Positions 58,101 to 64,000 of a stretch of DNA of 64,000 nucleotides are shown piece after piece (the first letter of the stretch is position 1; each line of letters begins with the position of its first letter). The notes beneath the pieces were generated by a model that was not told where the DNA came from, did no database searches, and saw nothing but the letters and a program-made list of their open reading frames with translations. A program made the position numbers and the translations under genes. This stretch comes from Pelagibacteraceae bacterium AG-410-N23 (GTDB taxonomy: Bacteria > Pseudomonadota > Alphaproteobacteria > Pelagibacterales > Pelagibacteraceae), in contig QCKW01000002.1 of the NCBI GenBank assembly GCA_003215055.1, positions 37,501-101,500 on the forward strand, in the 5' to 3' direction.

Positions 58101-58711
58101 CTTAGTTTTTTAATTGCTTCTACTGGTTTAAGTTTTTTATTATTCCAAATGTAACCTGAGATAGCTAAAAAGTTCGCTTTATTCAATAGAAGTTTTTTAT
58201 AATTTTCAAAATTAACACCCCCAATAGCAACTATAGGAATTTTTGTGATCTTTCTGGCTTTTTTAAGTAGATTGATTGATGCTTTAAATTTTACTTTTTT
58301 GGTTTTTGAAGAATTGAAAGCTCCGAAGGCTAAATAATTAGCTTTATTTTTTATTGCAATTTTTGCTAATCTTAATGAGTTATGACAAGTAATACCTATT
58401 ATCTTATTTCCAATTAATTTTCTTGCTTTAATAATATTCATATCTTTTTGTCCTAAGTGACAGCCATCAGCATCCAATTTTTTTACAAGATAAACATCAT
58501 CATTAATTAAAAATTTAACATTAAACTTTTTACATATTTTTTTAACTTTTTTTCCAATTATCAATTTTTTTTTGAAAGAAATTTTTTTAAGCCTAAGTTG
58601 AAATAGACTAACCTTATTTTGTTTTAAAACTTTTATTAAATCACTAATAAAAGACTTGTTTATTTTGCTTGGCGAGATTAAATAAATAAATTTTTTTTTA
58701 TTAAATTTCAA
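58097..58711 (-). CDS. thiE: Thiamine-phosphate synthase
   Basis: LFQLRLKKISFKKKL, FLINDDVYLVKKLDADGCHLGQKDM, IIGITCHNSLRLAKIA, FGAFNSSKTKK, VAIGGV. Confidence 0.88.
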   Translation of the reverse strand: MKFNKKKFIYLISPSKINKSFISDLIKVLKQNKVSLFQLRLKKISFKKKLIIGKKVKKICKKFNVKFLINDDVYLVKKLDADGCHLGQKDMNIIKARKLIGNKIIGITCHNSLRLAKIAIKNKANYLAFGAFNSSKTKKVKFKASINLLKKARKITKIPIVAIGGVNFENYKKLLLNKANFLAISGYIWNNKKLKPVEAIKKLR

Positions 58712-59708
58712 GATCTTTAGACCATTTTCCTTGAGCAGCCAAGGTATTCATTTTTGCCCGATGGTTAAAAACCTTTTGAGTTCCTTCAATATTTTTAATG
58801 TCTTTTGACCAAAATTTTAAGGCACTTTGTTGGAGAGCTCTTCCATAAGAATAACTCATTATAAAATTAGTATCATTATGCTTATTAATTAAATTTAAGT
58901 TTTCTGTTGCTTCTATTTCAGATTGCCCACCAGATAAGAAAGCAATTCCAGGAACTTCTGAGGGAACAGAGTTTTTTAAACATTTTAATGTTAATTTTGC
59001 AACTTCTTCATTTGAAATTTTGTCTTCAGATTTATTTCCTGCCAAGATCATATTAGGCTTTAGTATAATTCCTCTTAAATCTACTTTATGTAAGATCAAT
59101 TCTTCAAAACATTTTTTGATTACTTCGGAGGTTTTTTCGTAACATTCCTTTGCAGAATGCTCACCATCCATCAAAACTTCAGGCTCTACTATAGGAACCA
59201 TGTTACATTCTTGAACTAGTGAAGAGTATCTTGCCAATGCATGAGCATTAGATTGTATCGACAACCTACTTGGAAAATTTTTTGTAATACTATAAACACC
59301 ACGCCATTTTGTAAATTTTGCCCCAAGCTTGAAGTATTCTTTTAATCTTTCTCTTAATCCATCTAAGCCCTCTGTAATTTTTTCATCTGGAGATCCAGCC
59401 AAAACTTTTGCACCAGTATCAACTTTTATACCTGGACAAGCACCTGTTTCTGAAATTAATTCTGGAATTTTATTTTTTTTTGAGGAAACTTGTTTGATTG
59501 TTTCATCATATAGTATTACTCCCCCAATACACTCAGTCATACTTGATGCACTGAAAAGAGTTTCTCTAAATAATAATCTATTTTCTGGAGTCGATGGAAC
59601 ATTAACACCGTCTAATCTCTTCGTCATTGTTCCAGTGCTTTCATCAGCGGCTAAAATTCCCTTTCCATTTTCGAGAATTTTTAATGCTATATTATTTAAT
59701 TCAGACAT
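58701..59708 (-). CDS. fba: Class I fructose-bisphosphate aldolase
   Basis: GKGILAADESTGTMTKRLDGVNVPSTPENRLLFRE, KFTKWRGVYSI, VPIVEPEVLMDGEHS, GIILKPNMILAGNKS, GIAFLSGGQSE. Confidence 0.95.
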   Translation of the reverse strand: MSELNNIALKILENGKGILAADESTGTMTKRLDGVNVPSTPENRLLFRETLFSASSMTECIGGVILYDETIKQVSSKKNKIPELISETGACPGIKVDTGAKVLAGSPDEKITEGLDGLRERLKEYFKLGAKFTKWRGVYSITKNFPSRLSIQSNAHALARYSSLVQECNMVPIVEPEVLMDGEHSAKECYEKTSEVIKKCFEELILHKVDLRGIILKPNMILAGNKSEDKISNEEVAKLTLKCLKNSVPSEVPGIAFLSGGQSEIEATENLNLINKHNDTNFIMSYSYGRALQQSALKFWSKDIKNIEGTQKVFNHRAKMNTLAAQGKWSKDLEI

Positions 59709-59709
59709 T

Positions 59710-60888
59710 TTAATTTAAGGCTTTTATACCAGGAAGCTCTTTTCCTTCAAGATATTCTAAAAATGCTCCACCAGCAGTTGAAACAAAGTCAAAATCTTTA
59801 ATTAGATTTATTTGGTTTATTAAAGCTATTGTGTCCCCACCACCTACAACAGAGTAGATTGAACCATCTCTATTTTTTTTTGTAATTGTTTTTGCAATTT
59901 CATAACTTCCATTAGCAAAATTTGGATTTTCGAAATAACCTGCTGGACCATTCCATAGAATTGTTTTACTTATTTTAATAATATCTTTGATTTTTTTAAT
60001 TGTTTTTGGGCCAATATCTAAGATTAAATCATCGTCTGTAATGTTACTTAATTCTTTGATTTTTGATTTATCGTTCATATTTTTTCCCACCAAAACATCC
60101 TCTGGGAAAATAAGTTTGCAAGAACTGTCCTCTAAAGTTTCAAAAATTTCTTTTATTTCATTTTTACAATTTTCTTCTTTAATTGATTTTCCTATATTAT
60201 TACCTTTATAGCTGATAATATTGTTAGCCATTCCACCAACAATTATAATGTTATCAAATTTTGGAATTAAATTTTTAATTATTCCAATTTTTGTTGAAAT
60301 CTTTGAGCCTCCAATAATACATGTAATTGGTTTTTCAATCTCTGTTGTTACTTTTTTTAGAGCATTTATTTCTGTTTTTAATTGTAAGCCAGCAAATGAA
60401 GGAAGAAATTCTGTTATTTTACATACAGATGCATGAGCTCTATGAGAGCAGGAAAATGCATCATTTACATAATAATCAGCAAAGCTAGCTAAATGTTTTG
60501 CAAAAGACTTATCATTTTCTTCCTCTTCTTTATAAAATCTGATGTTTTCTAAAAAGACTATTTGATCTAGAGGATTTTTAAATAAATCTTCTTTTTTTAA
60601 ATTAAAAATATTATCATTAAATAACTTAATTTTTTTTTTAATTTTTTTCTCTAAATTTTCGCAAATTGGTTTTAGTGAAAGAATTTTATTTATCTTGCCT
60701 TTTGGTCTTCCGACATGAGAGATAATTATAATTTTTGCTTTTTTTTTAATTAAAAAATTAATAATAGGTACAATCTTGTTAATTCTGGTCTCATCAGTGA
60801 TAAAACCATCTTTCAATGGAACATTTAAATCTAGTCTTAATAAAATTTTTTTTTGACTAAGATTTTCTTGATCTTTGATACTATTCAT
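59710..60888 (-). CDS. pgk: Phosphoglycerate kinase
   Basis: LLRLDLNVPLKDGFITDETRI, IIISHVGRPKGK, FLENIRFYKEEE, YVNDAFSCSHRAHAS, WNGPAGYFE. Confidence 0.97.
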   Translation of the reverse strand: MNSIKDQENLSQKKILLRLDLNVPLKDGFITDETRINKIVPIINFLIKKKAKIIIISHVGRPKGKINKILSLKPICENLEKKIKKKIKLFNDNIFNLKKEDLFKNPLDQIVFLENIRFYKEEEENDKSFAKHLASFADYYVNDAFSCSHRAHASVCKITEFLPSFAGLQLKTEINALKKVTTEIEKPITCIIGGSKISTKIGIIKNLIPKFDNIIIVGGMANNIISYKGNNIGKSIKEENCKNEIKEIFETLEDSSCKLIFPEDVLVGKNMNDKSKIKELSNITDDDLILDIGPKTIKKIKDIIKISKTILWNGPAGYFENPNFANGSYEIAKTITKKNRDGSIYSVVGGGDTIALINQINLIKDFDFVSTAGGAFLEYLEGKELPGIKALN

Positions 60889-61889
60889 TAAGAATTTTTA
60901 TGAAGATACTCAACTATATCACACATCCTATTAGAAAAACCCCATTCATTATCATACCAAGCTGAAATTTTACCCATATTTTTTCCAATTACATTTGTTA
61001 AACTCGCATCAACAATTGAAGAGGCAGGATTGTGATTAAAGTCTATGGATACAAGCTTTTCTTTGGTGATCTCAAGAATCTTATTTTTTTTACTATAGTT
61101 TTGAAATGCTGAATTAATTTTTTCAACACTTAAATCTTTTTTTGTACAAAAAATAAGCTCAACTAATGAAACATTTGGAGTAGGAACTCTCATCGCAACT
61201 CCTTCTAATTTTCCTTTAAGAGAAGGGATAATTTCACCAATCGCTTTGGAAGCACCAGTCGAAGTCGGTACTATTGATTGGCTAGCAGAACGAGCTCTTC
61301 TTGGATCTTTATGAGAATTATCCAAGATCCTTTGATCACTTGTAAACGCGTGGATTGTTGTCATAAAACCTTTTTCAATCTCAAAATTTTCATTCAAAAC
61401 ATGAGCAACTGGAGCAAGACAATTTGTTGTGCATGACGCAGCAGAAATTATTTTATCATTTTTTTTCAGTTCTGACTCATTTACCCCAAACACAATAGTT
61501 TTATCAGCATTTTTACAAGGAGCAGAAACAATAACTTTTTTTGCCCCGTTACTTAAGTGTGGTTCTAATTTTTCTTTAGCATTAAATTTGCCAGTGCATT
61601 CAAAAACATAATCAACATCGTATTTTTTCCAATTAATATTATTTAAATCCGTTTCTTGACTAAATGTGATTTTATTGTTGTTGATGATTAAATGGTTTTT
61701 ATCAAAGCCTATGTTTGCGTTGAATTTTCCATGAATTGAATCATATTTTAATAGAGTAGAACAAATTTCAGAATTTGTTCTATTATTAATATGTTTGATC
61801 TCAATATTTTTACTATTACCCTCTATTATGGAACGAATAACCATTCTTCCTATTCTACCCATTCCATTTATTCCAATTTTTATTTTCAT
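60888..61889 (-). CDS. gap: Glyceraldehyde-3-phosphate dehydrogenase
   Basis: [55 protein letters not shown]-like [34 protein letters not shown]. Confidence 0.97.
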   Translation of the reverse strand: MKIKIGINGMGRIGRMVIRSIIEGNSKNIEIKHINNRTNSEICSTLLKYDSIHGKFNANIGFDKNHLIINNNKITFSQETDLNNINWKKYDVDYVFECTGKFNAKEKLEPHLSNGAKKVIVSAPCKNADKTIVFGVNESELKKNDKIISAASCTTNCLAPVAHVLNENFEIEKGFMTTIHAFTSDQRILDNSHKDPRRARSASQSIVPTSTGASKAIGEIIPSLKGKLEGVAMRVPTPNVSLVELIFCTKKDLSVEKINSAFQNYSKKNKILEITKEKLVSIDFNHNPASSIVDASLTNVIGKNMGKISAWYDNEWGFSNRMCDIVEYLHKNS

Positions 61890-63829
61890 AATTTTTCTTT
61901 AATTCTTTTAACTATATTTTCTGTATTCAATTCAAAGTAATTGTAAATTTCTTTATATGGTGCACTTTTTCCAAATTCGTTAATCCCAAAATTTAATCCA
62001 TTTGTACCGGTGTATTTTTTCCAAAAATTTGTTTCTGATGCTTCTATAGATACAACCAGGTCTGTTTCTTTTAAGATCTTATTTTTATAGTCTACGCTTT
62101 GTTGGTCAAATAATTCATGACAGGGCATTGATATTATTTTGGAATAAATGCCATCTGTGGCCAATTTATGACCTACTTCACTTGCTAAACTAGTTTCTGA
62201 TCCAGTGGCTAAAATTGTTACGCTTATATTCTCCCCAGTTCTTAAAATTTCATAAGCACCAAAAGAAGATTCATTTTTAGAAGAACTTGCAAGTCTCAAT
62301 GGATTAACTCCTTGTCTAGTTAAAGCGATAACACTAGGAGTTTCTTTACTTTCAAGTGCTATTTGCCAGCATTCGAAAGTTTCAATTGTATCCGAAGGTC
62401 TAAAAACATTTAAATTTGGAATAGATCTTAAACTTGTTAATTGTTCAATTGGTTGATGTGTTGGACCATCTTCACCTAACCCAATCGAGTCATGCGTAAA
62501 TACATATATAACTCTTTGTTTCATCATTGCTGCTAGTCTTATCGAAGGTTTACAGTAGTCACTGAATATTAAAAATGTACCACCATAGGGAATTAAATTA
62601 CTATGCAATGCTATACCATTCATTATTCCACACATTGCGTGTTCCCTAACTCCATAGTGAATATAGTTCCCAGAAAAATTACCAGGTTTAATAATTTTGT
62701 GACCTTTAGTTTTTGTATTATTTGATCCAGCCAGATCAGCTGAGCCACCAATTAAATTTGGAAGTTTTGCTACAATATTTAAAAACATTTCAGATGACTT
62801 TCTGGTTGCTATTGGTTTCGAATTTTTTAAATAGTCATTTTTTGTTTTTTCAATTAAATTCTTTAATGAGTTTAAACCTTTAATCTTAGACAGGATTTTT
62901 TTATATTTAACTTCATGTTTTTTTGCTTCTTGTGAAGCTTTTTCTCCGATTTTTTTCCATTCATTTAATAATTCGTCAGGAATCTTAAAAGGTTCATAAT
63001 TCCATTTAAGTTTTTTTCTTACTAATTTTATTTCATCTTCACCCAATGGGCTTCCATGCGATGAAGCTTTGCCGCTTTTATTTGGAGATCCATAACCAAT
63101 TGTTGTTTTACAAGAAATTGCAAAAGGTCTACTAGAATTTTGAGCTTTTTTAAGAGCTTTTGATATTTCTTTGTAATTATGACCATCAATCTTTAAATAA
63201 TTCCAACCGTAACTTTTAAACCTTTTTTCATGATTGTCCGAAACTGCTAAATTAGTTGGACCATCAATAGAGATAGAATTATTATCAAACAACAGAATAA
63301 GATTTTTTAATTTCAAATGTCCAGCCAAGCTTAGGGCTTCATGACTTATTCCTTCCATTAGGCAACCATCGCCAGCTAGAACATAGGTTTTATGATTTAT
63401 AATTTTTTTTCCAAATTTTTTTTTAAGAATTTCCTCTGCTAATGCAAATCCAACTGCATTAGATATTCCCTGTCCTAATGGTCCAGTAGTAGTTTCTATT
63501 CCTGAGCTAGGGTGAAATTCAGGATGTCCAGCACAAATTGAGTCTATCTGTCTAAATTTTTTAATATCATCTAGTGAAACACTTTTATATCCTGTTAGAT
63601 ATAAAAGCGAGTAAAGCAACATAGATCCGTGACCCGCTGATAGAACAAATCTGTCTCTATTTATCCAATCTGGATTTTTTGGATTAAATTTTAAAAAATC
63701 TTTAAAAAGTACTGTTGCAACATCTGCCATACCCATGGGCATTCCTGGATGTCCAGAATTGGCTTTCTGAACGGCATCAATAGACAAAAACCTAATGCAA
63801 TTAGTTAATTCTCTATATAGTTTACTCAA
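61886..63829 (-). CDS. tkt: Transketolase
   Basis: [83 protein letters not shown]. Confidence 0.97.
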   Translation of the reverse strand: MSKLYRELTNCIRFLSIDAVQKANSGHPGMPMGMADVATVLFKDFLKFNPKNPDWINRDRFVLSAGHGSMLLYSLLYLTGYKSVSLDDIKKFRQIDSICAGHPEFHPSSGIETTTGPLGQGISNAVGFALAEEILKKKFGKKIINHKTYVLAGDGCLMEGISHEALSLAGHLKLKNLILLFDNNSISIDGPTNLAVSDNHEKRFKSYGWNYLKIDGHNYKEISKALKKAQNSSRPFAISCKTTIGYGSPNKSGKASSHGSPLGEDEIKLVRKKLKWNYEPFKIPDELLNEWKKIGEKASQEAKKHEVKYKKILSKIKGLNSLKNLIEKTKNDYLKNSKPIATRKSSEMFLNIVAKLPNLIGGSADLAGSNNTKTKGHKIIKPGNFSGNYIHYGVREHAMCGIMNGIALHSNLIPYGGTFLIFSDYCKPSIRLAAMMKQRVIYVFTHDSIGLGEDGPTHQPIEQLTSLRSIPNLNVFRPSDTIETFECWQIALESKETPSVIALTRQGVNPLRLASSSKNESSFGAYEILRTGENISVTILATGSETSLASEVGHKLATDGIYSKIISMPCHELFDQQSVDYKNKILKETDLVVSIEASETNFWKKYTGTNGLNFGINEFGKSAPYKEIYNYFELNTENIVKRIKEKL

Positions 63830-63884
63830 AATTATCCTGTCTAGACTAAGAAGATTCTATTTAATAATATAGTCGTATATATAT

Positions 63885-64000
63885 ATGAATTCTCTGATCG
63901 AAAAAGAAAAAAAATTAACTATAGCATTAACTAAATTAAAAAATTTAAATCTAAAAAATCCAGATATTAAAAAGGATGTAGAAAATTTAAATAATCAAAA
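63885..64000 (+). CDS. Hypothetical coiled-coil-like protein, N-terminal part (truncated by window edge)
   Basis: ATG at 63885 opens MNSLIEKEKKLTIALTKLKNLNLKNPDIKKDVENLNNQ..., open to the window edge; divergent from tkt. Confidence 0.5.
   Translation, partial: MNSLIEKEKKLTIALTKLKNLNLKNPDIKKDVENLNNQ

Overview
The window reads as a very AT-rich alphaproteobacterial chromosome segment. Gene content and order, and a 5S rRNA standing apart from 16S/23S, suggest SAR11/Pelagibacterales; this is inference and no 16S is present to confirm it. About 1-50,034 is a mosaic surface-glycan island, resembling the hypervariable region known in SAR11 between 23S and 5S. It holds: a nonulosonic/amidino-sugar module (carbamoyltransferase, PseG-like, DegT aminotransferase, HisF/HisH/PseA-like trio, formyltransferase, cytidylyltransferase-aminomutase fusion); a tightly coupled six-gene operon with a divergent DAHP-synthase-like and AroE-like pair plus a CMP-sugar synthetase; an ABC flippase module with a MurB-like protein and a pyruvyltransferase-like protein; three Fe/2OG-type oxygenases; a TonB-dependent receptor with a small membrane protein; and many glycosyltransferases ending in gmd/fcl. 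About 50,081-64,000 is core genome: 5S rRNA, rpmJ, a tiny cox-like ORF, pntA/pntB, transaldolase, a B12-type radical SAM protein, tRNA-fMet, rpsU, a TrcR/DUF1013 protein, rpmE, suhB-like, efp, thiE, fba, pgk, gap and tkt. Main leads: (1) the 18.3-23.6 kb operon, whose DAHPS-like enzyme has Asn in place of the metal-ligand Cys; (2) a cobalamin-riboswitch-like leader at about 4.2 kb; (3) the SpsF-type/GSAM-type fusion; (4) a MurB-like protein with a hydrophobic insertion. All calls come from reading the sequence and motif memory; no searches were run.
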